From the NCBI GenBank assembly GCA_017307915.1, contig JAFKGG010000366.1, positions 37,646-101,645 of the forward strand: DNA of 64,000 bases, written 5' to 3'. Below the pieces are notes generated by a model. The model was not told the DNA's origin and did not search any database. It was given only the letters and a program-made list of their open reading frames with translations. Every line of letters begins with the position of its first letter. Within the stretch, counting starts at the first letter, position 1. Below, piece after piece: positions 8,543 to 15,974 of the stretch. This DNA comes from Burkholderiales bacterium (lineage in GTDB: Bacteria; Pseudomonadota; Gammaproteobacteria; Burkholderiales; Burkholderiaceae_E). The position numbers and the translations under genes were made by a program.

Positions 8543-9707
8543 ACCCCATGGCTTGGCGATAGCGTTCCCAGCGGACCAGGTTGCCGGCTTCGTCGTTCTG
8601 TTTCAGGCTGGTGGGCAGGCCCATGTTGTCCTGCACGCCCTTCTGGAATGCCGCGATGCCGCCGGTACGCGCACCTACGTGCAGGCGGTTGAAGACCGCG
8701 CCGTCTTCAAGCGAAATCAGCCCGCTCGGCCCAAGCAGGTTCGACGCCTGGCGCACTCGGTGCTGCAGCAACTCGGGGCTGTCGTCGGCGCGCGCGAAAT
8801 AGGTGTAGTGCACCTCGGTCTCGTCCTGCGACACCGGCAACGCATACCGCACGGTGATCACGTCGAGGTGATGCAGGATCAGGCTTACCGGGAACAGCGA
8901 CACGACGATCGACTGCGGTGCCTTCGACTTGTCGAAGACTTCGATCAGCGAGTGATCATGCAGGAAACCCGAATCAGGCGCATGCGACAGCTCGGCAGCG
9001 ATGACCTTGTGGGCACGTGAGGTCATGAACTGCGAGCCCGCGCCGCCCTGCCATTTGAGCAGCCGGAAGGCGCGATGCAACAACGGTGCGTGGTAGCCCT
9101 CGTTATCGGAGTATTCCTTCCAGTTGGTCGCGAACGACACCTTCTGGTAACCCAGCAAGCGCAAGTTGCCGTCGCCACCGAACGCCCGCGCAATGTATTC
9201 GCGCGTTTCGCCCAGATACTCATCCAGCGGCGCCACGTTCGCGTCGAGCGTGGCGAACACCATGCCGCAGAATTGCGCGCTGCGCAGTACCCACATGCCG
9301 TAGTCTTGCTTGCGAAAGCTGGCCGGAAACTCCTGCACGCCGGGTGCGCCCATCAGTTCGCCGCGCGTGTTGAACGCCCAGCGATGGTAGGGGCACTCGA
9401 TCGAGCGGGCATGCCCGCGGCTGGCGGTCTCGAGCTGCGTGCCGCGATGCGGGCAGGTATTGGCGAATACACGGATCTGGCCGTCGTCACCGTGCATCAC
9501 GATGACGGGCGTGGCGCCGATCGTCAGCGTCTTGAAGTCGCCGGGCTCGGGCAACTCCGACACGTGGGCCAGCGGATGCCATTCGGGGCCGTGGAAGATT
9601 CGACGGATCTCTTCGCGATAGATGTCGGCGCGAACGAAGACCTCCTTGGGAATCTCGTTGATCTTGCGCGGCCAGTCGAATCGAATGGGAGAATCAGAGC
9701 ATTGCAT
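8529..9707 (-). CDS. Rieske aromatic-ring-hydroxylating dioxygenase, alpha subunit
   Basis: A 392-residue protein. The N-terminal Rieske [2Fe-2S] domain has the ligand set C85-x-H87 and C105-x2-H108 (TCPHRG ... CPYHRW). The C-terminal catalytic domain has the mononuclear-iron motif in NWKEYSDNEGYHAPLLHRAF, with bridging Asp201 and His206/His211, and a distal acidic ligand near residue 335 (LEDGAVFN). It would add O2 across a ring bond to give a cis-dihydrodiol. The downstream SDR, extradiol dioxygenase and NahD/NahE-like enzymes point to a fused-ring aromatic substrate. The ferredoxin and reductase it needs are not encoded nearby. Confidence 0.94.
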   Translation of the reverse strand: MQCSDSPIRFDWPRKINEIPKEVFVRADIYREEIRRIFHGPEWHPLAHVSELPEPGDFKTLTIGATPVIVMHGDDGQIRVFANTCPHRGTQLETASRGHARSIECPYHRWAFNTRGELMGAPGVQEFPASFRKQDYGMWVLRSAQFCGMVFATLDANVAPLDEYLGETREYIARAFGGDGNLRLLGYQKVSFATNWKEYSDNEGYHAPLLHRAFRLLKWQGGAGSQFMTSRAHKVIAAELSHAPDSGFLHDHSLIEVFDKSKAPQSIVVSLFPVSLILHHLDVITVRYALPVSQDETEVHYTYFARADDSPELLQHRVRQASNLLGPSGLISLEDGAVFNRLHVGARTGGIAAFQKGVQDNMGLPTSLKQNDEAGNLVRWERYRQAMGFERV

Positions 9708-9727
9708 GGATCAGGTTCCGAACGGTG

Positions 9728-10522
9728 TTACATGCGATCGAAGGTCGGGATGCGAAAGCCCGCGGTCATGCCGCCGTCGACGACCAGGATCGCCCCGGTG
9801 ATGTATGAGGCATCGGCCGAGGCCAGGAAAATCGCTGGCCGAGCGATCTCTTCCGGCTCTGCCGAGCGTTTCATCGGGCACAGCTCGGCCATTTCACTCT
9901 TGCCGGTAGGTGAGTTGCGCCAGTAGCCCTCGGTACGCGGCGTGCGCGTCGAGCCTGGGCACACGGCGTTGACGCGGATGTTGTCGCGCGCAAAATCCAT
10001 CGCCATGTTGCGCGTGAGCAGCACCACGCCGCCTTTCGATGCGCTGTAAGCGCCGCAGCGGTTTTCCGCCAGCACGCCGGCGATCGACGCCACGTTGACG
10101 ATGGCGCCGCCGCCGCGGCGGCGCATCTGCGGAATCGCATGCTTGGCGCTGCGATAGATGGAAGTCAGGTTGACGTCGAGCACCGAGGCCCACTCGTCTT
10201 CTTCCATCATCTCGACGTTCTTGGGAATGTTGATACCGGCCACGTTGAACAGCAGATCCAGGCCGCCGGCCAGCGCCACCGTGGCATCGACGGCATCACG
10301 GATGCCCTGAGCGTCTTTCACGTCCAGTTGCAGCGCCTGCGCCCGCCCGCCGGCGGCGTCGATCTCGTCGGCCACCTGCCGCGCATCCGCCGGGCTACGA
10401 TCGGTGACCAGCACGGCGGCGCCGCGCCGGGCCAGGTCCAGCGCAATCGAACGGCCGATGCCGGCGCCAGCAGCGGTCACCAAAGCGCCCTTGCCTTCGA
10501 AATCGCGGAGCAACGCGCTCAT
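9728..10522 (-). CDS. SDR-family dehydrogenase (probable cis-dihydrodiol dehydrogenase)
   Basis: A 264-residue classical short-chain dehydrogenase with cofactor motif TAAGAGIGRSIA (TGxxxGIG type) near the N-terminus, NVASIAG (catalytic Ser) and YSASKGG (catalytic Tyr/Lys). The start at 10522 overlaps the LigB-like stop by 4 bp (ATGA). In this operon the missing step between the Rieske dioxygenase and the extradiol dioxygenase is NAD-dependent rearomatisation of a cis-dihydrodiol, which SDRs such as NahB/BphB perform. That assignment rests on context; the sequence alone says only SDR. Confidence 0.88.
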   Translation of the reverse strand: MSALLRDFEGKGALVTAAGAGIGRSIALDLARRGAAVLVTDRSPADARQVADEIDAAGGRAQALQLDVKDAQGIRDAVDATVALAGGLDLLFNVAGINIPKNVEMMEEDEWASVLDVNLTSIYRSAKHAIPQMRRRGGGAIVNVASIAGVLAENRCGAYSASKGGVVLLTRNMAMDFARDNIRVNAVCPGSTRTPRTEGYWRNSPTGKSEMAELCPMKRSAEPEEIARPAIFLASADASYITGAILVVDGGMTAGFRIPTFDRM

Positions 10523-11343
10523 GCCGGAACCTTCAGCGCGGCGAAGCCCAGCCCCGTGATCCACTCGGGCACCGGCTCGTAGGCGAGAACCTCGGCCTCA
10601 TAGGTCGGCAGCGCTGCCATGGCCACGACCCAGTTGCGCACTTCCAGCGCGCCGTTGCCGGCCTGCTCGACGATCTCCTCGTCGGTCAGCGCGGCCAGCC
10701 CCTCGACGTCGCGTGCCCGCACCATCCGCAGGATGCGTTGGTCGAAGTCTTCATTGACCCGGCCCATGTCGGCCATGCCTACCCAGTGGCTGATGCCGCC
10801 GGTGCCGAGGATCACCACCCGCTCGTCGCCCGGCCAGGCGGCCACCGCTGCGCCGATCATGCGCCCCAGCTGGAGGCAGCGCCGGCCGCGGATCAGCGGC
10901 GTAGCGCCACACTGGATATAGATCGGAATGCTGCGTACCGACGCAGGTACGGCCAGATGGATCGGCACCATCGTTGAGTGATCGAGTGCCAGCGTCTTGG
11001 CCACCGCCCAATCGAAACCCCGCTCGAAGCCGAAGTTCATCAGGTGCTCGGCCAGCGGTGCATGGTTGGGCACCGGACGCCTGCCGATGCCCAGCCACGG
11101 TTCGACCGGCCCTTCCAGATCGCCGATGCCGATCAGGATGCTCGGCATGCAGCCGGTGCCGAACATGGTGACGTGATCGTCGCCGATCACGATCGCCGTG
11201 TCGGCATTCAGGGCCTCGATGCCCTGGCGGACCTGTTCGAATGCCGCCATCACGCGCGTGGCCTTGTCTTTCGGAGCGGCACCGGCAGCGCCGAGTATCA
11301 GTGGGTCATGCGGCAGACAGAAGCCGCCGACGAGTCGCGCCAT
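10519..11343 (-). CDS. LigB-like class III extradiol ring-cleavage dioxygenase, catalytic subunit
   Basis: A 274-residue protein of the LigB superfamily (PF02900). Predicted Fe(II) ligands are His12 (LPHDP), His57 (IGDDH) and Glu234 (GALEVRNW). Acid/base histidines are His122 (DHSTMVP) and His186 (GTGGISHW). It cleaves a catecholic ring next to the two hydroxyls. The LigA-like small subunit is encoded directly upstream, as in protocatechuate 4,5-dioxygenase and in CarBa/CarBb. The neighbouring NahD/NahE-like enzymes suggest the product is a chromene-type ring-fission acid rather than a protocatechuate product (inference). Confidence 0.92.
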   Translation of the reverse strand: MARLVGGFCLPHDPLILGAAGAAPKDKATRVMAAFEQVRQGIEALNADTAIVIGDDHVTMFGTGCMPSILIGIGDLEGPVEPWLGIGRRPVPNHAPLAEHLMNFGFERGFDWAVAKTLALDHSTMVPIHLAVPASVRSIPIYIQCGATPLIRGRRCLQLGRMIGAAVAAWPGDERVVILGTGGISHWVGMADMGRVNEDFDQRILRMVRARDVEGLAALTDEEIVEQAGNGALEVRNWVVAMAALPTYEAEVLAYEPVPEWITGLGFAALKVPA

Positions 11344-11349
11344 CTTGCG

Positions 11350-11625
11350 TCACTCCTGTTCGATATCGTCGCGCTGCCGCAGGCGCCGCAGGTATTCGGG
11401 CAGGCGTTCACGCCCCTCCACCGCAGTGAAAGCGCGCATCACCAGCATCGGATTGGCGCTGCGCGCGATCATCTCGTACACGTCCATGCTCAGGATCAGT
11501 GTCTTCTCCTGGTCCGACAGCGGGTACGCTGCCAGGAATACCTGCGGATCCTGCTTGTATTGCGCCGCACGCGCCGGCCCCGATGCAATCTCGAACAGGG
11601 CTTGTTCGATCGTGTGGATGCTCAT
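11350..11625 (-). CDS. LigA-like small subunit of extradiol dioxygenase
   Basis: A 91-residue, mostly helical protein of the LigA family, recognised by ALFEIASGPARAAQYKQDPQ, YPLSDQEKTLILSMDV and a C-terminal LPEYLRRLR. LigA subunits cap the LigB active site. At 91 residues it is shorter than the 139-residue LigA of protocatechuate 4,5-dioxygenase and closer to CarBa-type subunits. It lies 6 bp upstream of the LigB-like gene. Confidence 0.85.
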   Translation of the reverse strand: MSIHTIEQALFEIASGPARAAQYKQDPQVFLAAYPLSDQEKTLILSMDVYEMIARSANPMLVMRAFTAVEGRERLPEYLRRLRQRDDIEQE

Positions 11626-11655
11626 CGATCGTTCCCTTCCAGCCCACGCGACCCT

Positions 11656-12675
11656 TCAGGCCGAGGCCGGCGCAGGCCGCGCCGATGCGTACTTGCGCTG
11701 CAGTGCCGCCCAGGCTTCACCCGACTTGCGCGCGCCGGCCAGATACTCGTCGGGCACCAGGTGGTAAGGCGGCCGACATGGGCCCGCCTTCATCCACCCG
11801 GCCGAGTCGATGCGCGCCTTCTCCAACCCGATGTTGTATTTGGCGAATTCGGTGACCTCGCCCTTCGGAAACAGCGTCGACAGCGATGCCTTGATCTCGT
11901 CTTCGACGGCGCGAGCCTCGCTCCAGTCACCGCTGCGTTTGGCCTGCCTGACGGCATCACGCAGGCGAACGGCCGGGGCCGGCCCGCAGGAAGCACCGCT
12001 GCTCCAGAACGCCGTGCACTGCTCGGGATCGATGCGCGCCGCGGCGTAGTGATCGCCGTCGGTGGTCAGAAACCGGATGCGTCCCTTGGTCAGCTTCAGA
12101 TCCGTATAGAGCTGCGCGATCGTCAGGTATTTGGCCGACACCACCTGCTCGATCTCGGCCACCTGCGCCCAGAACGGTCGCCCGAATTCGAACTTGAAGG
12201 CCTCGACGTTGGCGTAGATGCAGATCGCCATCTCGGGACAGCCCTGCGCGACGTCGCGATAGAACTGCACGGCGGTAGGCAGATCGGGCTTGCACCACAT
12301 CGGCAGGCCGAGCATGGTGCCGTCGGCACCCAAGTCGAACGCTTCGCGCGTCTGGCGAATCGTCTCGCGCGTATTCAAACTGGTCGTGCCGCCGAACAGC
12401 GGCACCCGGCCGCGCACCGTTTCCACCAGCGCGCCGAGAAAGGCGCGCTTTTCGTCGGGATCGAGGCTGGCCCCTTCACCGAAGGTGCCCAGCGTGAGAA
12501 TGCCGTCGATGCCGCCGGCGATCAGCCCTTCGGCAGCGCGCACCGCTTCATCGACGTCGACCGTCTGCGTGGCGCGCCAATCGGAAGCATCGGGCTTGGC
12601 CGGCGTCGGCATGATCGCCCATGCCCCTTGGATGTCGGCTGCGGTCAGCCGGTTGCCTCGTCGCGGTCTCGTCAT
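11656..12675 (-). CDS. NahE-like hydratase-aldolase (trans-o-hydroxybenzylidenepyruvate type)
   Basis: A 339-residue class I aldolase of the DHDPS/NAL superfamily. It is very close to NahE-type enzymes in diagnostic segments: [62 protein letters not shown] and a C-terminal [16 protein letters not shown]. The Schiff-base lysine is Lys182 (VVSAKYL). The family hydrates and cleaves an arylidene pyruvate to an aromatic aldehyde plus pyruvate. The ATG at 12675 is used. It sits between the isomerase gene and ligA-like gene. The true substrate may be a substituted analogue, for example carrying an extra carboxylate; this is not decided by sequence. Confidence 0.92.
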   Translation of the reverse strand: MTRPRRGNRLTAADIQGAWAIMPTPAKPDASDWRATQTVDVDEAVRAAEGLIAGGIDGILTLGTFGEGASLDPDEKRAFLGALVETVRGRVPLFGGTTSLNTRETIRQTREAFDLGADGTMLGLPMWCKPDLPTAVQFYRDVAQGCPEMAICIYANVEAFKFEFGRPFWAQVAEIEQVVSAKYLTIAQLYTDLKLTKGRIRFLTTDGDHYAAARIDPEQCTAFWSSGASCGPAPAVRLRDAVRQAKRSGDWSEARAVEDEIKASLSTLFPKGEVTEFAKYNIGLEKARIDSAGWMKAGPCRPPYHLVPDEYLAGARKSGEAWAALQRKYASARPAPASA

Positions 12676-12699
12676 TGCAGGTTCCTTTGAATCCGGATC

Positions 12700-13299
12700 T
12701 CAGGCAGCCATCTGCGATTGCAGGTACTGCTCGAGGAAATGAAGGCGGTCGTTGCCCCACCACATCTGATCGCCGACGAACATCGTCGGCACACCGAACA
12801 CGCCGCGCGCCGATGCCTGCTCGGTGGCCGCGCGCAGCCGCGCGTGCGCCGCATCGGATGAGACGTAGGCCATGAAGTCGTCTGCCGGCCAGCCCATCTC
12901 GCCGGCCAGGCCGAGCAGTAGCCCCTCGTCGTCCATCGCGCCGCCCTCGCCCCATACGCGCCGCCAGGCGGCCTCGACGTAGCGCGCCGGCTGCTCGCGA
13001 TCGAGCGCATACAGCGCGCCGCAATTCAGGCGCAGCGATCCATAGCTGGCGGGCGGCACCAAAGGCACACCGTAGTGCGCGGCCCAGCGTTGCAGGTCCA
13101 GACGCAGATGGCGATGCTTGACCGGCATTTCGCGGTTGGTCGGCCCCGTGTTGCCGACCGCCTGCTTGGCTTGCGCCAGGTCGATCGGCCGATAGGCCAG
13201 CGTCGCGCCGTAGCGGGCCGCCAGCGCCGGTAATTGCGTATGCGCCAGGTAGGCATACGGACTCAACAGGTCGAAATGGAACTCGATCGCGACGGCCAT
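12700..13299 (-). CDS. NahD-like 2-hydroxychromene-2-carboxylate isomerase
   Basis: A 199-residue protein of the DsbA/GST-kappa fold. It matches the NahD family in FDLLSPYAYLA (active-site serine), QAVGNTGPTNREMPVKHR, LDLQRWAAHYGVPLV, RVWGEGG and the C-terminal GVFGVPTMFVGDQMWWGNDR, which includes the cis-proline loop. The enzyme uses glutathione to interconvert a hydroxychromene-carboxylate ring-fission product and its open arylidene pyruvate. The ATG at 13299 is preferred because it places the conserved beta-strand at the N-terminus; a start at 13335 would add 12 residues. It is the first gene of the aromatic operon. Confidence 0.92.
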   Translation of the reverse strand: MAVAIEFHFDLLSPYAYLAHTQLPALAARYGATLAYRPIDLAQAKQAVGNTGPTNREMPVKHRHLRLDLQRWAAHYGVPLVPPASYGSLRLNCGALYALDREQPARYVEAAWRRVWGEGGAMDDEGLLLGLAGEMGWPADDFMAYVSSDAAHARLRAATEQASARGVFGVPTMFVGDQMWWGNDRLHFLEQYLQSQMAA

Positions 13300-13404
13300 C
13301 GTAGAAAAGTCTCGCTCCGCAGTGTCGACTTGCACGGCAGCTGGATGGCAGCACGCAGCAGCGACAGGCTGCGAATCCTAGGGACTGCGGCCCCGCGATG
13401 ACAG

Positions 13405-13423
13405 GATCGATTGGTTATCGATC
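13405..13423. promoter_or_regulatory. Perfect 7-5-7 inverted repeat in divergent promoter
   Basis: GATCGAT (13405-13411) and ATCGATC (13417-13423) flank TGGTT. This perfect 19-bp palindrome lies between the divergent isomerase operon and the aldehyde dehydrogenase gene, at the isomerase side. It overlaps the left arm of the larger symmetric element at 13412-13500. It is probably a regulator binding site; no protein can be assigned from sequence. Confidence 0.5.
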
Positions 13424-13500
13424 TAATACTTTTCGTTATGGACCGGCTCGCCCTGGCAATTTCGGCCAAACCATAACCGTGCGACATGGCGCGATAACCA
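13412..13500. promoter_or_regulatory. Nested symmetric operator between divergent catabolic genes
   Basis: The outer arms TGGTTATCG (13412-13420) and CGATAACCA (13492-13500) are perfect inverted repeats. The inner arms GTTATGG (13435-13441) and CCATAAC (13471-13477) are too. Both pairs are centred on the same base, 13456. Within each half, two GGTTATSG-like units recur 21 bp apart, about two helical turns. This is what a divergent regulatory region with four protein contact sites would look like. Confidence 0.6.
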
Positions 13501-13569
13501 GACGTTCCTGTGCCAGTCCGGATGCTGGCTCTAAGCTCGCTGCGCTTCAAAATCTGCCCGGAGTCTGCA

Positions 13570-15021
13570 TTGACCCGTATCGCCCAGCACTACATCGACG
13601 GCGCGTGGATCGACTCGCTCACTGCGTCGGCATCGATCGGTGACGCCCTCGATCCGGCGACCTCCGAGGTCGCCGCCCACTACGCCGACGGCACGATCGC
13701 CGAAGCCGATGCGGCCATCGCCGCGGCCCAGCGCGCCTGCCGCCACACGACGTGGCCGCACTCACCGCGCCTGCGCGCCGACGTGCTGCTGCGCTTTGCC
13801 GATCGCCTGGAGGCCCGCAAGGAAGAGATCGCCGACTGGCTGGTGATCCTCAACGGCAAGCTGCGCCGGGAAGCACTCGGCGAGATCACGGCCGGCGTGT
13901 CGGAGCTTCGTTATTACGCCGGCCTGGCACGCAATCTGTTCGGCCGCATCCTGCAGGTCGAGCCCGGCTGCCACTCGTCATTGGAGCGTGAGCCGGCCGG
14001 CGTCGCTGCCATCATCCTGCCGTGGAATGCGCCGATCACCTTGCTGGTGCGATCACTGGCACCCGCGCTGGCGGCCGGCTGCACGGTCGTCATCAAGCCG
14101 GCGCACCAGACCGCACTGCCGCACAACCTGGCGTTGCAGTGCCTGGTCGGCGACGAGCGCATTCCTGCCGGCGTGGTGAACTCGGTGATCGAATCGGGCT
14201 CGGCAGTTTCGGAGCGACTGACCACGTCACCCGACGTGGACATGCTCAGCTACACCGGCTCCACCGCAGTGGGCAAGAAGATCGCCGCGGCAGCAGCCGG
14301 CACGCTCAAGCGCCTGTCACTCGAACTGGGTGGCAAGGCGCCGGCGCTGGTGTTCGCCGACGCAGATCTCGATCGCACCATCGCCGGCCTGGTCAGCGGC
14401 GGCCTGGTGATGGCAGGGCAGCAGTGCACCGCCATCGCGCGCGTGCTGGTCGAAGACCGCGCCTATGCCACCGTCGTGCAACGCCTGGCCGACGCCTTGC
14501 GCGGCGTGCGCGTCGGCCAGGGTAGCGACCCGCAAAGCGAGATGGGCTGCCTGATCAATATCGCGAGCCGCGATCGCATCGCGGCACTGGTCGACCAAGC
14601 CGGCAGCGCGGGCGACGTGCTGGTGCACGGCCACGTTCCCGGCGGCGCGCTGTCGAAGGGGGCGTTCATCACGCCCAGCCTGGTTGCCGTCGATGAGCTG
14701 TCGTCGCGTTACGTGCAAGAGGAGCTATTCGGCCCGCTGCTCGTCGTCGAGCGCTTTGCCGATGAAACCGAGGCCGTGCAGCGCGCCAACGCCACCCGCT
14801 ACAGCCTGGCGTCCAGCGTCTGGACGCAGGATGCCAACCGCGCCCGCCGCGTCGCCGCCCGGCTTCGCTTCGGCACAGTGTGGTCGAATACGCACAACCG
14901 CCTATTCGCCGAGGCCGAGACCGGCGGTCACAGCGACAGCGGCTATGGACGGCTGCATGGCGTGGAAGGGCTGGACGATTTCCTGCGGACCAAACATTTC
15001 TATTTCGAAACGGGATCTTGA
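13570..15021 (+). CDS. NAD(P)-dependent aldehyde dehydrogenase (probable aromatic aldehyde oxidation)
   Basis: About 483 residues of the ALDH superfamily. It shows the NAD-binding and oxyanion segments IILPWNAP and YTGSTAVGKKI, the catalytic Glu in LELGGKAP, the nucleophile Cys in GQQCTAIAR, and EELFGPLL near the C-terminus. I favour the TTG at 13570: CCGGAG lies 6-7 bp upstream, and it makes the protein begin just before the conserved YIDGAW. GTG 13510 or ATG 13522 are alternatives. It is divergent from the operon that makes an aldehyde by aldol cleavage, so it probably oxidises that aldehyde, as NahF does salicylaldehyde (inference). Confidence 0.9.
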   Translation: MTRIAQHYIDGAWIDSLTASASIGDALDPATSEVAAHYADGTIAEADAAIAAAQRACRHTTWPHSPRLRADVLLRFADRLEARKEEIADWLVILNGKLRREALGEITAGVSELRYYAGLARNLFGRILQVEPGCHSSLEREPAGVAAIILPWNAPITLLVRSLAPALAAGCTVVIKPAHQTALPHNLALQCLVGDERIPAGVVNSVIESGSAVSERLTTSPDVDMLSYTGSTAVGKKIAAAAAGTLKRLSLELGGKAPALVFADADLDRTIAGLVSGGLVMAGQQCTAIARVLVEDRAYATVVQRLADALRGVRVGQGSDPQSEMGCLINIASRDRIAALVDQAGSAGDVLVHGHVPGGALSKGAFITPSLVAVDELSSRYVQEELFGPLLVVERFADETEAVQRANATRYSLASSVWTQDANRARRVAARLRFGTVWSNTHNRLFAEAETGGHSDSGYGRLHGVEGLDDFLRTKHFYFETGS

Positions 15022-15033
15022 AGCGGCCACGCA

Positions 15034-15792
15034 TCACGGCCCGACGATCGTGATCCCCCCATCGATCTTCAAGGTCACGCCGCTGATGCTGGCCGCATCG
15101 TCCGACACCAGATAGGCCACCGCAGCGCCCACTTCGTCGACGCTGGCCAGGCGCTGCAGCGGCGTTCGTGCGCGCCGCGCCTGCCAACCTTGCGCATCGA
15201 TGACGCTGCCCGCGCCGGGCGTCTCGACCGGCCCCGGTGCGATCGCGTTGACGCGGATCCCGTGCGCCGCCAGCTCGACCGCCTGCTGGCGCGTCAGCGC
15301 GTCGAGCGCGCCCTTGATCGAGGTGTAGACGGCCGCGTTCCTGATCGAGAACGACACCGCCACCGACGACAGGTTGATGATCGAACCGCCGCCCGCGGCG
15401 ATCAGCGGCGGCGTGGCGGCCTGCGTCGACCACAGCGCGCCGAGCAGGCCGACGGCGATCATCTTCTGCACGATCGCCTCGGGCATGTCGACCAGCGGCG
15501 CGTAGTGGAAATAGGCCGCGTTGTTGACCAGCACGTCGAGCCGGCCGGTGTGCGAGACGAAGCGCTGCATCGCGTCGAATACGGCGCCGCGGTCGGCCAC
15601 GTCGCAGGCGATCGGCAGGGCGCGGCCGGCGCCTGCGGCGTCGATCTCGGCCGCCGTTTGCCGGGCGCGCGTCTCGTCGACGTCGACGATTGCAACGCTG
15701 GCGCCTTCACGCGCCAGGGCCCGCGCGATGCCGCGGCCGATGCCGGCGCCGCTGCCGGTGATGAAAGCGCTCCTGCCTGCCAGGCGCTGCAT
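15034..15792 (-). CDS. SDR-family oxidoreductase
   Basis: A 252-residue classical SDR: GSGAGIGRGIA cofactor loop, NNAAY (NAG-type motif), INLSSVAVS (Ser) and YTSIKGAL (Tyr-x3-Lys). The ATG at 15792 places the Rossmann strand directly at the N-terminus (MQRLAGRSAFITGSG). It is convergent with the aldehyde dehydrogenase gene (12 bp apart) and divergent from the MmgE/PrpD operon. The substrate is unknown; a hydroxyacyl or diol substrate of the adjacent pathways is likely. Confidence 0.88.
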   Translation of the reverse strand: MQRLAGRSAFITGSGAGIGRGIARALAREGASVAIVDVDETRARQTAAEIDAAGAGRALPIACDVADRGAVFDAMQRFVSHTGRLDVLVNNAAYFHYAPLVDMPEAIVQKMIAVGLLGALWSTQAATPPLIAAGGGSIINLSSVAVSFSIRNAAVYTSIKGALDALTRQQAVELAAHGIRVNAIAPGPVETPGAGSVIDAQGWQARRARTPLQRLASVDEVGAAVAYLVSDDAASISGVTLKIDGGITIVGP

Positions 15793-15887
15793 GGCGTGTC
15801 TCCTTTCAACCCCGAGCGGCGGGGCCGCCGGGCATCCATCGGACACCTGCGGCAGACCCCTCTTGTCGACCGAGCCCCGATAGGACT

Positions 15888-15911
15888 ATATTACTATCGT
15901 ACGGTATTACT
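15888..15911. promoter_or_regulatory. AT-rich divergent promoter with palindromic core
   Basis: A core palindrome TATCGTACGGTA (15895-15906; 10 of 12 positions symmetric around CGTACG) is flanked on both sides by TATTACT-like direct repeats. It lies in the 182-bp gap between the divergent SDR (15792) and MmgE/PrpD (15975) genes. Similar words (TATCGT, ATTACTG) recur at 31674-31687. It may be an operator for the GntR/FCD regulator encoded at 20664-21362, but no consensus match is claimed. Confidence 0.4.
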
Positions 15912-15974
15912 GAATAGAGCTGAATAGCGGGCCATCAGCCCAGCTTCGCGTGCCCTGCCACCCCAGGTGTCCCC

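Noticed and set aside
10978-12690. A 570-residue plus-strand frame
   Set aside because: Antisense to the LigB-, LigA- and NahE-like genes, all of which have catalytic motifs on the minus strand.
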